Both the position numbers and the translations under genes were made by a program. Positions 33,976-42,935 of a stretch of 64,000 nucleotides of DNA are shown piece after piece. Location of the stretch: contig CAXXUH010000003.1 of assembly GCA_963665405.2 (NCBI GenBank), positions 372,001 to 436,000 of the forward strand, in the 5' to 3' direction. This DNA comes from G963665405 sp963665405 (GTDB lineage: Bacteria > Chloroflexota > Dehalococcoidia > Lucifugimonadales > G963665405). Within the stretch, counting starts at the first letter, position 1. Each line of letters starts with the position of its first letter. The notes beneath the pieces were generated by a model, which saw only the letters and a program-made list of their open reading frames with translations, did no database searches and was not told where the DNA came from.

Positions 33976-34758
33976 GTGTACGACCTGCACGCCCATATTC
34001 TTCCCGGGCTGGACGACGGGGCCAGGACGGCCGAGGACGCGCTGGCAATGGCCGAGGCGGCCGCCCGCGACGGCACACGGGTCATGCTGGCCACGCCTCA
34101 CCGCAAGGACGTGACCGAGGGCCACTCGATCGAGTACGCGGCCGATCTGCTGTCCTCGATGAACGAGAGGATTCGGGAGCGGGGGATCGACCTGACCCTC
34201 CTGATGGGGATGGAGAACCACATCGACCCGGAGCTTCCGCGGGACCTGGCCGACGGCCGTGCGCTGCCGATCAACGGCTCACGTTACGCTCTGGTGGAGC
34301 TGCCCTTCTTCGGCTATGCCGAGTGGGTCGAGGAGGTCCTATTCTCGTTGCAGCTACAGAACATCACACCCGTCCTGGCACACCCCGAGAGGCTGGAGGC
34401 CTTCCAGCAGGACCCCGAGCGTCTCGTGAGGTTCGTGGAGCGGGGCATGCTGAGCCAGGTCACGGGCGGGAGTCTTCTGGGACACTTCAGCGGCCCGGTC
34501 AAACGTCTGACTGTCAGGATGATGAGGAGGGGATTGGTGCATGTCATCGCGTCGGACACGCATTCTCATCGAGGTCCACGGTCGCCTGAGCTGAGCCGCG
34601 CGGTAGCGGCGGCGTCAGAGATCGTCGGTCCTGAAAGGGCGCGGGCGATGGTAGAATATACTCCGAAGGCGATTCTGGAGAATCTGCCCGTGGAGGCCGA
34701 CCCACTGAAGATAGCCGAGGAGACGCGTCGCTGGTGGTGGCCGTGGGGCGGCGGGTAA
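33976..34758 (+). CDS. CpsB/YwqE-type tyrosine-protein phosphatase (PHP fold)
   Basis: 260 residues of the polymerase-and-histidinol-phosphatase fold used by CpsB/YwqE phosphatases that dephosphorylate BY-kinases in polysaccharide control. Metal motifs are YDLHAHILPGLDDG at the N-terminus, ATPHRKDVTEGH near 37, LLMGMENHID (usually G-x-E), LAHPERLEAF near 135, and ASDTHSHRGPR near 200. The start is GTG 33976 with GAGGAG four bases upstream, shortly after LmbE in the same direction. No BY-kinase is in the window. Confidence 0.87.
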   Translation: MYDLHAHILPGLDDGARTAEDALAMAEAAARDGTRVMLATPHRKDVTEGHSIEYAADLLSSMNERIRERGIDLTLLMGMENHIDPELPRDLADGRALPINGSRYALVELPFFGYAEWVEEVLFSLQLQNITPVLAHPERLEAFQQDPERLVRFVERGMLSQVTGGSLLGHFSGPVKRLTVRMMRRGLVHVIASDTHSHRGPRSPELSRAVAAASEIVGPERARAMVEYTPKAILENLPVEADPLKIAEETRRWWWPWGGG

Positions 34759-34793
34759 CGCCGGAGGCGTCCTGCCGGTGTAGGAGGGGGCAA

Positions 34794-35828
34794 GTGACAC
34801 TGGTCAAACGGGTATCGGCGCATCTACGATATCTGACCACGATCGTCCTCGTCGTGGCGGCCCTGGCGGCTCTGGGCTGTCAGCCGGCGGCGGCGCCCCG
34901 GCCCACGAGCTTCGTGCCCGGAGGCGTCGACTTCATCGGAGGGGTCGAGCTGGCCAGGGTTCTTGGCGACCCAGACCTCAAAGAGTTTTACGAGAGCGTC
35001 GCGAAAGACGGTGATGATCCAGCGACGTTCGAGGCCGCCCTGGCCAAGGTTCACGCTGAGACGGGCATCGACGTCACCCAGTTCTCCCGCCTGACCTTCT
35101 TCGGCAGCTCGTCCGGTGAGCAGGCCGCCGCGGTCGTAGAGGGCAGCTTCGTCCAGGCGGACCTGCTCAAGGCCATCGAGCAGGCGTTCGACACGCAGGC
35201 GTCGACATCGCAGCACAACGGACACGACCTCCACGTCTTCAGCGTGGATGATTCTCCCGACAGTCTGGGAGAGTTCCCGGTGGACCTCGGCGACGAGGAA
35301 GCCGCACTGGCGTTCCTCGATGCCCAGACCCTCGTGGTCGGGCACACGGACATGGTCCGGCAGGTGATCGACGTCTTCGAGGGTGACCGGGACGGCGCGT
35401 CGGGCTCGGTGATGGATGCCTACGAGGCGCTCGGCGACTCACTGGTGAGGTTCGTGGTGGAGGTCCCCAGCGATGTGCTCGGTGACCTCGACGACCGGCC
35501 CCTCGGGTTGCCGTTCGACGTCGAAGCCTTCTCCGACATTCAGTTGGTCGCGATAGAGGTGGACAAGGACGGTGGGGAGATCAAAGCGACGGTGTCGATG
35601 GAGTTCGGCACTTCGGCCTCCGCCGCTCAGGCCGGCGACACTATAGACGGCTTCCTGAAGCTGGCCAGGGGGCTTCTGCCCGATGAAGAGATCCGGGACG
35701 TGCTCAAGGGCCTGGAGGTCGCGACCATCGGGAAGAAGGTCAAGATCGACTTCGAGATAACGGTCGACCGGCTCCGCGAGCTTGCCGAGAATCCCCCGGA
35801 GCTGGACCTGACCGACCTGTTCCGGTAG
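34794..35828 (+). CDS. Predicted lipoprotein of unknown function
   Basis: 344 residues. The signal peptide ends with a lipobox LAALGC near residue 27 (GTG start at 34794 behind AGGAGG). The mature part opens FVPGGVDFIGGVELARVLG and continues with a repeated alpha/beta pattern (VTQFSRLTFFGSS, EAALAFLDAQTLVVGHTDMV, FSDIQLVAIEVDKDGGEIKA), resembling DUF3352-like surface proteins, though I cannot confirm the family. The C-terminus is helical and acidic. It follows the phosphatase by 35 nt, likely in the same transcript. Confidence 0.7.
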   Translation: MTLVKRVSAHLRYLTTIVLVVAALAALGCQPAAAPRPTSFVPGGVDFIGGVELARVLGDPDLKEFYESVAKDGDDPATFEAALAKVHAETGIDVTQFSRLTFFGSSSGEQAAAVVEGSFVQADLLKAIEQAFDTQASTSQHNGHDLHVFSVDDSPDSLGEFPVDLGDEEAALAFLDAQTLVVGHTDMVRQVIDVFEGDRDGASGSVMDAYEALGDSLVRFVVEVPSDVLGDLDDRPLGLPFDVEAFSDIQLVAIEVDKDGGEIKATVSMEFGTSASAAQAGDTIDGFLKLARGLLPDEEIRDVLKGLEVATIGKKVKIDFEITVDRLRELAENPPELDLTDLFR

Positions 35829-35859
35829 GGGTGAGCCGACCCAGGCTTCCGAGGACGGG

Positions 35860-36267
35860 CTACTCGCCGTCGCTCCAGCCTGTCACCCGCGACGGCGTCA
35901 CGGTCAGGACGACGAATTTCATGTCGGCGTACGTCTTCCTGGCGTAGCGCTCTCCCTCTTCTTTGCCCAGGTAGCGGACCGACATCCGCAGCAGCAGCGG
36001 CCAGTACTCTTCCTCGGTGATCGTGGCGGTCCCGTTGACCAGGACGTAGGCGTAGGGCGGCTCGTGGGTGGGAATGGATATCGCGACGCGGTCGTTCTGC
36101 CTCGCGTTGCGGATCTTGATCGCCGCCGGCTCTACCACGACCCTGAAAACGGTCCCGTCGTAGTCGTACCAGACCGGCGCCACCTGCGGCGAGCCGTCGG
36201 GCCGGACGGTGGCCAGGTCGGCCAGCCGGGGTTTTTCCAGAAACTCGCTGATCTGCTCGGGTGTCAT
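35860..36267 (-). CDS. Pyridoxamine 5'-phosphate oxidase-like flavin/F420-binding protein
   Basis: 135 residues with the split-barrel fold: MTPEQISEFLEKPRLADLAT, then PDGSPQVAPVWYDYDG and KIRNARQNDRVAISI, typical of PPOX-class F420- or FMN-dependent enzymes. True PdxH motifs are absent, so a generic F420/FMN reductase or heme-binding role is likelier. The ATG at 36267 overlaps the tmk stop (ATGA), so it is coupled to tmk. A much longer upstream frame to 37014 is a shadow of tmk. Confidence 0.85.
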   Translation of the reverse strand: MTPEQISEFLEKPRLADLATVRPDGSPQVAPVWYDYDGTVFRVVVEPAAIKIRNARQNDRVAISIPTHEPPYAYVLVNGTATITEEEYWPLLLRMSVRYLGKEEGERYARKTYADMKFVVLTVTPSRVTGWSDGE

Positions 36268-37042
36268 CCTTGCGGCTCCTTCTTGGCTTGGTCGATAGGC
36301 CGGGCGTCGAGACCCTCCTCCCAGAAACCAGGAAATCGGCCGGACTCCCTGGTTAGGTGACGCTGCACAAGCTCTCTCTCCACGCGCGCCCAGACGGACT
36401 CGGCGATGTCGTCTATTGGCGCCAGGGCGTCTATCACGCACCACCTCCCGGGTTCCTTCTCGGATAGCTTGCGATACCCGTCGCGGACGCGCTCGTGAAA
36501 CTTGGCAGACTCCGCTTCGAATCGCCGAGTTCCCTCCGTATCGCGACGCTGGAGGACGTGTCCCTTTGTGGCCGGGGCGGAGAGGGCCTGATGGGCGCCG
36601 ACGCGGCTTAGTCCTTCGTTCACCGGGCAATCGAGGAGAAACGTGAGGTTCGGCATCACATCTTGGGTAGCAAGGCTGTTGACCACCGCAACTTGGGCCA
36701 ACCTCAATCTGCGACCGCCTCCCTGATAGGCCATCGACGAGTCCGCATAGCGGTCGGCGATCACGACGCCGCCCGGCTCGGCGAGGGCGGGCTTGACGAT
36801 CTTGTCGACGAGCTCGGCCCTTGCGGCGGCAAAGAGCAGTAGCTCGGTCTGGTGCGACATCGCCCTCTTCTTGGACGACTCCCGCTTCAGGAACGCTCGG
36901 AGGTACTCCCCGAGCTTGGTCGTGCCGGGCTCGTGGACCGGTGTGACATGATAGCCGGCGGCTTGCAGACGGCGGACCAGGATGGCGGCCTGGGTCGATT
37001 TTCCCGACCCTCACCGCCCTCGAAGGATATGAAAAGCGACAA
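36264..37042 (-). pseudogene. tmk: Thymidylate kinase, frameshifted in the P-loop
   Basis: dTMP kinase, normally essential for DNA synthesis. From TTG 37042 the frame reads SLFISFEGGEG and then loses register. The remaining P-loop GKSTQAAILVRRLQAAGYHV and the rest of the protein continue in another frame, ending 36264. Later motifs are intact (VVIADRYADSSMAYQGGGR, FLLDCPVNEGLSR). One missing G near 37008 (GAGGGTCGGG instead of GAGGGGTCGGG) restores the whole protein. A single-base miss in a G-run of an essential gene looks more like a sequence error than a real loss. It is coupled to the downstream PPOX gene. Confidence 0.85.
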
Positions 37043-37059
37043 AGGCAACTCCCCGGCGT

Positions 37060-37320
37060 AGTCTAGCAGGGAGGTGCTGAAAAGGGGAGTGCAGAGGAGC
37101 CGCTCGGTTGGGTCTCCCCCGTCCTAACTCCGATTCCATCGAGAGTCTCGACGTTAGTCGGACCTTCCCCCGGAGGGGGGCTTTGCACCTTAACCGACAT
37201 TCCTCATTTCAGACTGCGGGCACTATGTTTGACGGGGCGAGGGTCTCAAAGCAGCCTCGGCCCGTACCTGTGGCGACGAGGACGAGTATATAGCTACACG
37301 CTTAAGGGTGGGCCGAGTGC
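37060..37320. repeat. Intergenic repeat fragments (R5 and related)
   Basis: Contains AACTCCGATTCCATCGAGAG-TCTCGACG followed by AGTCGGACCTTCCCC, matching motifs near 19250 and 57668. The start (CTAGCAGGGAGGTGCTGAAA AGGGGAGTGC) recurs near 39850. The rest of 37043-37528 has no gene that I recognise. Confidence 0.6.
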
Positions 37321-37528
37321 CCTGCCCACGTAGTCACCTGACCAGCAGCAACTCCCAAACGGGGTACCGTTGTTCTGTGCCACCGACGGGGGTAGAATCG
37401 GGCGCACCAGAAAGACCACGTTTCGTTCTGTGTCAAGCCCGAGCGATCGGCTCCGACATGTCAGGGCCACGTCCTGAGTGAAGGTCAGGAGTCGGGACTG
37501 TGGCCAGCCAAGCCAGGGAGGTGTCAGG

Positions 37529-38625
37529 ATGAGCGACGCACTTGAACCAGAGCGAGTCCAAACGGTAATAGTTGGCGGTGGCCAGGCGGGCCTCTCAGTC
37601 GGGTACCACATGAGCCGACGTGGCCTTCCCTTCGTAATTCTGGACGCTAACGAGCGGATCGGTGACGCTTGGCGGAAGCGATGGGACTCGCTCCGCCTGT
37701 TCACCCCCGCTCGTTACAACGGTCTCCCCGGGATGCCCTTCCCCGCGCCAGGCCGCTCGTTTCCAACGAAGGACGAGGTGGGCGACTATCTCGAGGCCTA
37801 CGCGGCCCAGTTCGAGCTGCCGGTTCGGTCTGGCGTTAGGGTAGACCGGCTCTCAAAGCGGGGGATCGATTCTTGGTGACGGCCGGCGACGAGCGGTTCG
37901 AGGCCGAAAACGTGGTGGTGGCGATGTCAAGCTACCAAATCCCCTATGTGCCTCCCTTCGCCCAGGAGTTGGATTCCAGTGTCGTCCAGATGCACTCCAG
38001 CGAGTACCGGGACCCGTCCCAGCTTCGGGACGGAGGCGTTCTCGTGGTGGGGGCGAACAACTCGGGTTGCGAGATCGCCCTCGAAATGGCAAGTGGGCAC
38101 CCGACGTGGATGTCGGGGAGGCACCCCGGCCACGTCCCCTTCCGCATCGAGAATGTCAGGGGGCGATACCTTGGCATACCGCTGGTCATCGGGCTCATTT
38201 TCCACCACGTGTTGAGCCTGGGCACCCCCATCGGCCGGAAGGTGCGTCCGAAGCTCCTCCACAAAGCCGGGGTGGTCGTCCGGGTCAAGCCCAAAGACAT
38301 CGCCGCCGCAGGGATCGAATGCGTCCCCAGGACCGTAGGCGTGCGGGATGGGCTGCCCGCGCTGGAGGACCAACAGGTCCTCGATGTGGCAAACGTCATC
38401 TGGTGCACGGGGTTCCGTCCCAACTTCTCCTGGATAGACCTTCCGGTCTTCGGGGAGGAGGAAGAGCCGATAGACCCGTTGCACCACCGTGGGGTTGTCA
38501 CCAACGAGCCAGGGCTTTATTTCGTCGGCCTGTTCTTCCTCTACGCGCTGTCATCGTCGTTGCTCCGCGGCGTAGGGAGAGATGCGGAGCGCGTCGTCAA
38601 GACCATCGCGTCCGGGAGCCGCTGA
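37529..38625 (+). pseudogene. Flavin-containing monooxygenase (FAD/NAD(P)H), frameshifted
   Basis: The first frame (37529-37879) has the FAD motif VIVGGGQAGLSVGYHMSRRG near residue 13 and the FMO-like WRKRWDSLRLFTPARYNGLPG. It stops after DRLSKRGIDSW. The next frame takes over at about 37860 with FLVTAGDERFEAENVVVAMS and contains the second dinucleotide motif VLVVGANNSGCEIALEMA near 38040 and CTGFRPNFSWI near 38405. One missing G in the run at 37859-37863 explains it. Joined, the protein is about 365 residues, typical of putative flavoprotein oxygenases related to CzcO. ATG 37529 has GGGAGGT upstream. Confidence 0.85.
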
Positions 38626-38761
38626 GGTCGTCCTTCGGTTCAGATGGGAGCCGAGGTTTTCTTCAGTGGGGTTGCCCTTGACTACGTTGGCCGCTGCCGT
38701 CGTTGCCAGGGCCCGTACACATCTGGTGGCGGGCGCACGACAGCCGGTCGGAGCGGTGGCT

Positions 38762-39595
38762 TCACTTCGTCCCGGTGCCGATGTTGATCGGGTTGGTCAG
38801 TTCGGCCGCGCCGCTGCCACCGCCGCGCTCGCGCACCATCTTCTCGAGCGTCTGCTGGATCACGCCTCGTTCGTCGTTCGTCAGGCTCAGACTGCCGAGT
38901 ATCACCTCGACGATCGGGTTGCTTCACACAATCCAGTCCCACAGCTCCTTCCCGGTCTGGAACCGGTTGGTCTCGGTGATGGTCTCGACCTCTGTGTCCT
39001 TCAGTCCGGCGGTGGCGAGCTCCTTGCGCAGCCTTTCGGGGTCGTGCAGCTGGAAGGGGAGCGGAAGTGGATCCATCGGGGGACCATCGAAGTCGGGGCG
39101 AACGGACTGTGCGGCACCCACGAGGAAGTCGAGGAACTCGATCTTGTGCGGGTCGCCGTACACAGTCATCAGCACCCGGCCACCGGGTTTGACCACGCGC
39201 ACCATCTCGCTGATGCCCTTCGGCATGTCGGGAAACAGCATGACGCCGAACTGCGATCCGGCCATGTCGAAGCTGTTGTCGTCGAGCTCAAGAGCGTGGC
39301 CATCCATGACACGGGTCTCGATGTCGAGCCCCTCCTTGCGCGCACGCGCTTCGAGCAGCTCGAGCATGACGGGAGACTGGTCCGTCGCCAGTACCCGCGC
39401 GCCTAGGCGTGCCGCAGGGATACTGAGGGAACCGCTGCCAGCCGCCACGTCGAGGAGCCGCATGCCCGCACGGAGCCCGGCACGGCGGAGGCCCTCGTTC
39501 GCCACCCACATTTGCGCGGAAGTATTGGTCCTGTCATACCCTGGCGCGATCTTGTCCCACGCGGGCCGCGTATCTTCTCTTTCCTGAGCGCTCAT
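38762..39595 (-). CDS. Class I SAM methyltransferase with in-frame UGA (possible selenoprotein)
   Basis: 277 codons if UGA is read through. The SAM-binding core is clear: LLDVAAGSGSLSIPAARLGA (motif I) near residue 47, then VLATDQSPVML, an EGL...VMDGHALELDDNSFD segment and MVRVVKPGGRVLM. After GKELWDWIV the frame meets TGA (38926-38924, codon 224). It then continues uninterrupted with SNPIVEVILGSLSLTNDERG and ends INIGTGTK at 38762. That tail is the usual C-terminus of UbiE-like methyltransferases. A 6-bp hairpin lies 12 nt after the UGA. ATG 39595 was chosen; the longer frame is non-homologous. A simple nonsense mutation is the main alternative. Confidence 0.75.
38894..38911 (-). promoter_or_regulatory. 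Candidate SECIS-like hairpin in the methyltransferase gene
   Basis: On the coding strand GTCGAG-GTGATA-CTCGGC forms six pairs (one T-G) around a 6-nt loop starting with GU, 12 nt after the UGA at 38926-38924. This spacing is close to that in E. coli fdhF. The stem is weaker than the one in the DUF3179 gene. Confidence 0.4.
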
Positions 39596-39946
39596 GGCTT
39601 CGTCCTTAAGAAATGCAGAGCCCCGGTTTTGGACCCTATCAATCCTCGGCTGTGTATACCCAGAAAGGAGCAGGCGTTCTGGCGTTCTGCGCCAGCCCCC
39701 TTGCGTGTCATACGCCATCCCATTGAGAGCGGTTCGTCTATGGCCCTGGAGCGCGCATGGCGGCCCCATTATCTTCGGCGACTAATCTCATGTTAATTGA
39801 CACCCGCTGCCTCGATGGGAGGTGTCGACGAAGCTGCCGGTCGACCCTAGCCTGGCAGGGAGGTGCTGAAAAGGGGAATGCGGAGGGGCCGCTCGTTCGG
39901 TTCTCCCCCATCCTACCCTTCCCTCTGAGGGGGAAGGGATTCTTCG
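39596..39946. other. Intergenic stretch without a recognisable gene
   Basis: No convincing coding frame. 39850-39940 carries fragments shared with other gaps (CTGGCAGGGAGGTGCTGAAA near 39850 and CCTCTGAGGGGGAAGG near 39920). The rest looks like unique spacer DNA. Confidence 0.5.
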
Positions 39947-41542
39947 TCAGGGCCTGTATATCATGAGCCGGCGTTGGGGGTCGCGGCCGGTGCTGGACGA
40001 GGAGAGCCCGTACCTCTCCACGATCTGGTGCTGCAGGTGTCGCACGTAGGCTCCCTGAGGGGACAGGTCCACGGCGCTCTCGCCGTTCTCCACCCTGGAG
40101 ATGGCACCCTCGACCTCTTCCATCGCCCGAGAGAGGACGTCGGCCGACGGTCCGTTGCCTCGAGAGATGGCGGTTATGAACTGCTCGATCTGGGGCACGG
40201 TGTTCTTGCGAAGGACGTAGACCGGCTTGCCCGCCTGCTCTGCGCCGCGGAGGGCCGCGGTCCTGCGCCGGTAGTAGTTCTTCGTGGTCAGCAGAAGGTC
40301 GGCGTGTTTGATGTCCGCGACGACCTCGACGGGGGCGCCGGCACCCTTCACCACCTGCTGGAGCTTGCCCTTGTTGACGCCGTAGGGCAGGATGTGGGTG
40401 ACCGTGACAGGGCCGGCCGCGATGGGGCTGGCCGCCGCTTCCCTACCCCTCGCGTCAGCCGCGAAGCCGCGCCGGCCGCCCATGCCCGCGCCGGGAGCGA
40501 AGCCGACGACGCTCGGGGCCGCTCTGGTGCGGTGAACGTTCCCGTCCTTATCCAGGGTTCGGTTCTCGGGAATCACCGGGAGAGAGCGCAGCATCCGGTC
40601 GACGACGTCGGCAACGTCGTCGTGCACCGTCACCTGGTTCCAGCCCTGGATCTCGACCAGGACGTCGAACGTCGGCGGTGCTCGGCGCTCCAGGACGGTC
40701 TTTTGCGTGCCGCGCCGCCGGGCCTCGATGTCGCCGAGTGTCACAGTGTGGATACCGCCGACCAGGTCGGAGAGGCTGATGTTCCTTATGAGGTTGTCCA
40801 GCGTATTGCCGTGCGCCGTGGCCACAAGCTGGACGCCCCGCTCGGCGATCGTGCGCGAGGCGTTCGCCTCCAGCTCGGTGCTGATCTCGTCGATCACGAT
40901 GACCTCTGGCATGTGGTTCTCCACCGCCTCGATCATCACGGCGTGCTGCAGGGACGGCGTGCCGACCTGCATCCTGCGTGCGCCGCCGATTCCCGCATGG
41001 GGGATGTCTCCGTCGCCCGCGATCTCGTTGGATGTGTCGACGACGATGACCCGCTTGTGGGCGGTATCGGCCAGGACGCGGGCGACCTCGCGGAGCATCG
41101 TCGTCTTGCCGACGCCCGGCTTCCCGAGCAGGAGCGTGCTCTTCCCGGTCATTATCAGGTCTTCGATGATCTTGACGGTCCCGAAAACCGCCCGGCCGAC
41201 CCTGAGCGTCAGGCCTACGACCTTGCCGCCGCGATTGCGGACGGCGGAGATGCGGTGGAGGGTCCGCTCGATGCCGGCCCTGTTGTCTCCGCCGAAGGAT
41301 CCGATGCGCGATGCGACGTACTGGATGTCGTCCTCGATCACCTCGCGGGGATCGAGGATCTGGGTGGAGTCCGGGAACCGGGCCTCGGGTCCTCGGCCCA
41401 GGTCCAACACTATCTCCAGAAGGTTCTCCTTGTCCGGGTTGCCGTTCAGGGAATCCTGTACCCTGGGCGGCAGGATCTGGACAAGCGCTTCGAGGTCTGA
41501 ATCGATCCACTGTTCCATCTTGGTGTTGGGGTTACCTCCCAT
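39947..41542 (-). CDS. R3H-domain AAA ATPase (SpoIIIAA/Ycf45-like)
   Basis: 531 residues. The ATPase has Walker A LLLGKPGVGKTTMLREVAR near residue 138 and Walker B VIVIDEISTELEA near 212, and HGNTLDNLIRNISLSDLVGG follows. This is the COG3854 family found in cyanobacteria, chloroplasts and some Firmicutes. A Gly/Ala-rich linker (about 345-385) leads to a second domain, with a C-terminal R3H nucleic-acid-binding motif (YVRHLQHQIVERYGLSS, then DPQRRLMIY). Its role is not established; ssDNA/RNA binding coupled to ATP is likely. ATG 41542 or ATG 41518 could be the start. Confidence 0.88.
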   Translation of the reverse strand: MGGNPNTKMEQWIDSDLEALVQILPPRVQDSLNGNPDKENLLEIVLDLGRGPEARFPDSTQILDPREVIEDDIQYVASRIGSFGGDNRAGIERTLHRISAVRNRGGKVVGLTLRVGRAVFGTVKIIEDLIMTGKSTLLLGKPGVGKTTMLREVARVLADTAHKRVIVVDTSNEIAGDGDIPHAGIGGARRMQVGTPSLQHAVMIEAVENHMPEVIVIDEISTELEANASRTIAERGVQLVATAHGNTLDNLIRNISLSDLVGGIHTVTLGDIEARRRGTQKTVLERRAPPTFDVLVEIQGWNQVTVHDDVADVVDRMLRSLPVIPENRTLDKDGNVHRTRAAPSVVGFAPGAGMGGRRGFAADARGREAAASPIAAGPVTVTHILPYGVNKGKLQQVVKGAGAPVEVVADIKHADLLLTTKNYYRRRTAALRGAEQAGKPVYVLRKNTVPQIEQFITAISRGNGPSADVLSRAMEEVEGAISRVENGESAVDLSPQGAYVRHLQHQIVERYGLSSSSTGRDPQRRLMIYRP

Positions 41543-41599
41543 TGGTCACGTTATCATGTGGGGTCATGGTATGACGGGCCCGACCCCCTGGGGTGCTCT

Positions 41600-41935
41600 C
41601 TTCTTCCCACCCACCCGCCCGAGAGGTTGGGGGCACCCCAAGCCCCGCAAAGGGGGCAGAGCCCCCTTTGGAACCCCCGGATCACTGACGTTTCCCAGCG
41701 AGGGGAAAGGACGACGTGGCTTCCCAACTGCGTTCGCAACATCCACACCGCTTGGGGTGCTCATTCTTCCCGCCCAACCGCCCGAGAGGTCGGGGGCACC
41801 CCAAGCCACGCAAAGAGGGCGGAGACCCCTTTGGAACCCCCTGTCTATGAGGCATTGTCGTTACCTGATGAACTCCGAGGTTGGGTTCTCGAGGGACACC
41901 CCTTCCTAACCTTCCCCTGGCAGGGGAAGGGACTC
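41600..41935. repeat. Two R4 repeats and a CCTTCCCC hairpin
   Basis: R4 units at about 41600-41690 and 41755-41850 (GGGGGCACCCCAAGCC, AAGGGGGCAGAGCCCCCTTT), then CCTTCCTAACCTTCCCCTGG paired with CAGGGGAAGG at about 41905-41935. No gene is seen in 41543-42001. Confidence 0.75.
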
Positions 41936-42001
41936 ATGTACGATTTCTGCGCGAGGAAGAGGTTTGTCTACGATCTTGTACCCCATACCCCGTACCCTAT
42001 C

Positions 42002-42928
42002 CTATCGTGGCACCGAGGTCGCCGCCGGCAGCTTCTCGCCGTCTCTTACGGTGGCGGCGGTAGACCGGATGGAGATCGTGTACCTGGCCGTCTCGGTCGC
42101 GCCACACCGCTCCACGACTCGCCCGAGCAGGAGGTGGTACTCGGGCACGAGCCAGGATATCCGGGTCACACCCTCGGCTCGGCTCAGGGCGTAGTCGACG
42201 AGGGCCGTAGAGATCGACTCTTCGTCGGGGTGCACGGTGGTCAGGATCAAGGCCACCCCGGCCCGGCGCACTTCCATCAGCCAGCCGCGAACGGTTCCGT
42301 CCCGCTCGTAGACCATGTCTGTGACACGCCCGCGCGGGTTCTCCAGCGATGCGGCCCACTGCTCCATCGTCATACCTGCCGCGGCTCGGACCTCGGCCGG
42401 AGTCGCCGCGTGGTAGAGCCGGAACAGGTCGTGGTCGTCGTCCGGACGGCGTGGGCGCAGGGCGATCTCAGACCGTTTCACGGCCGCTGACGGACGGTGG
42501 CTGAACAGAACCTCGTCGTAGCAGGGGAAGAATCCGCCCTGTCTCGCCAGATCCACGAGAGGGTCGCCCGCCGGGATCCTCATGAAGACACGTTCGCCAC
42601 CGCGCCGGGCTATCGAGCCGGATGCGTGAAGCAGGAGGTCCGGGACGTCGTCCTCGCCGCGAGGCTCCAGCAGGAGCCGACTTACCTCCCAGCTTCTCGG
42701 GCCGGAACGCGGGCGGGCCGTCGCCATCACGTCGATGCGCCTGCCTTCGGCGGACACCCACGAGGGGCGCTGCCGACGAGACGCCAGGGCCCTGGGTGAG
42801 TCGGTGACGGACCGCCAGAAGGAGTCGCCGGCCACCAGCCGCTCCAGGCCGTAGACGCGGTTGCGCCTGGCCGCGCTGCTGAGCAGAGGCCACCCGAGTA
42901 GGTCCAGGGCGTGAGACCGCCTTATCAT
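42002..42928 (-). CDS. GNAT-like protein linked to pdxST, function unknown
   Basis: 308 residues with weak N-acetyltransferase character: a C-terminal half with LRPRRPDDDHDLFRLYHAA, GWLMEVRRAGVALILTTVHP and ALVDYALSRAEGVTRISWLV. The usual R/Q-x-x-G-x-G/A acetyl-CoA loop is not evident, so catalysis is uncertain. ATG 42928 was chosen because it lies 7 nt after the pdxT stop and follows GAGGAG. It is third in a pdxS-pdxT-this operon, which hints at, but does not prove, a link to vitamin B6 or its regulation. Confidence 0.7.
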   Translation of the reverse strand: MIRRSHALDLLGWPLLSSAARRNRVYGLERLVAGDSFWRSVTDSPRALASRRQRPSWVSAEGRRIDVMATARPRSGPRSWEVSRLLLEPRGEDDVPDLLLHASGSIARRGGERVFMRIPAGDPLVDLARQGGFFPCYDEVLFSHRPSAAVKRSEIALRPRRPDDDHDLFRLYHAATPAEVRAAAGMTMEQWAASLENPRGRVTDMVYERDGTVRGWLMEVRRAGVALILTTVHPDEESISTALVDYALSRAEGVTRISWLVPEYHLLLGRVVERCGATETARYTISIRSTAATVRDGEKLPAATSVPR

Positions 42929-42935
42929 GCCGCCG

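Noticed and set aside
33100..34758. 552-residue open frame ending with the CpsB-like protein
   Set aside because: Its first half is an out-of-frame reading of the LmbE gene; the phosphatase starts at GTG 33976.
35860..37014. 384-residue fusion of a tmk-overlapping region with the PPOX protein
   Set aside because: The first 250 residues are an out-of-frame reading of tmk; the real PPOX gene starts at 36267.
38703..39587. 294-residue open frame opposite the methyltransferase
   Set aside because: Ser/Pro/Arg-rich antisense shadow with no domain; the minus-strand methyltransferase motifs are clear.
17888..39595. Alternative genetic code (UGA as Trp)
   Set aside because: Many genes in the window end properly at TGA where their family ends (for example thrS, dapA, pdxT), so UGA is a normal stop here.
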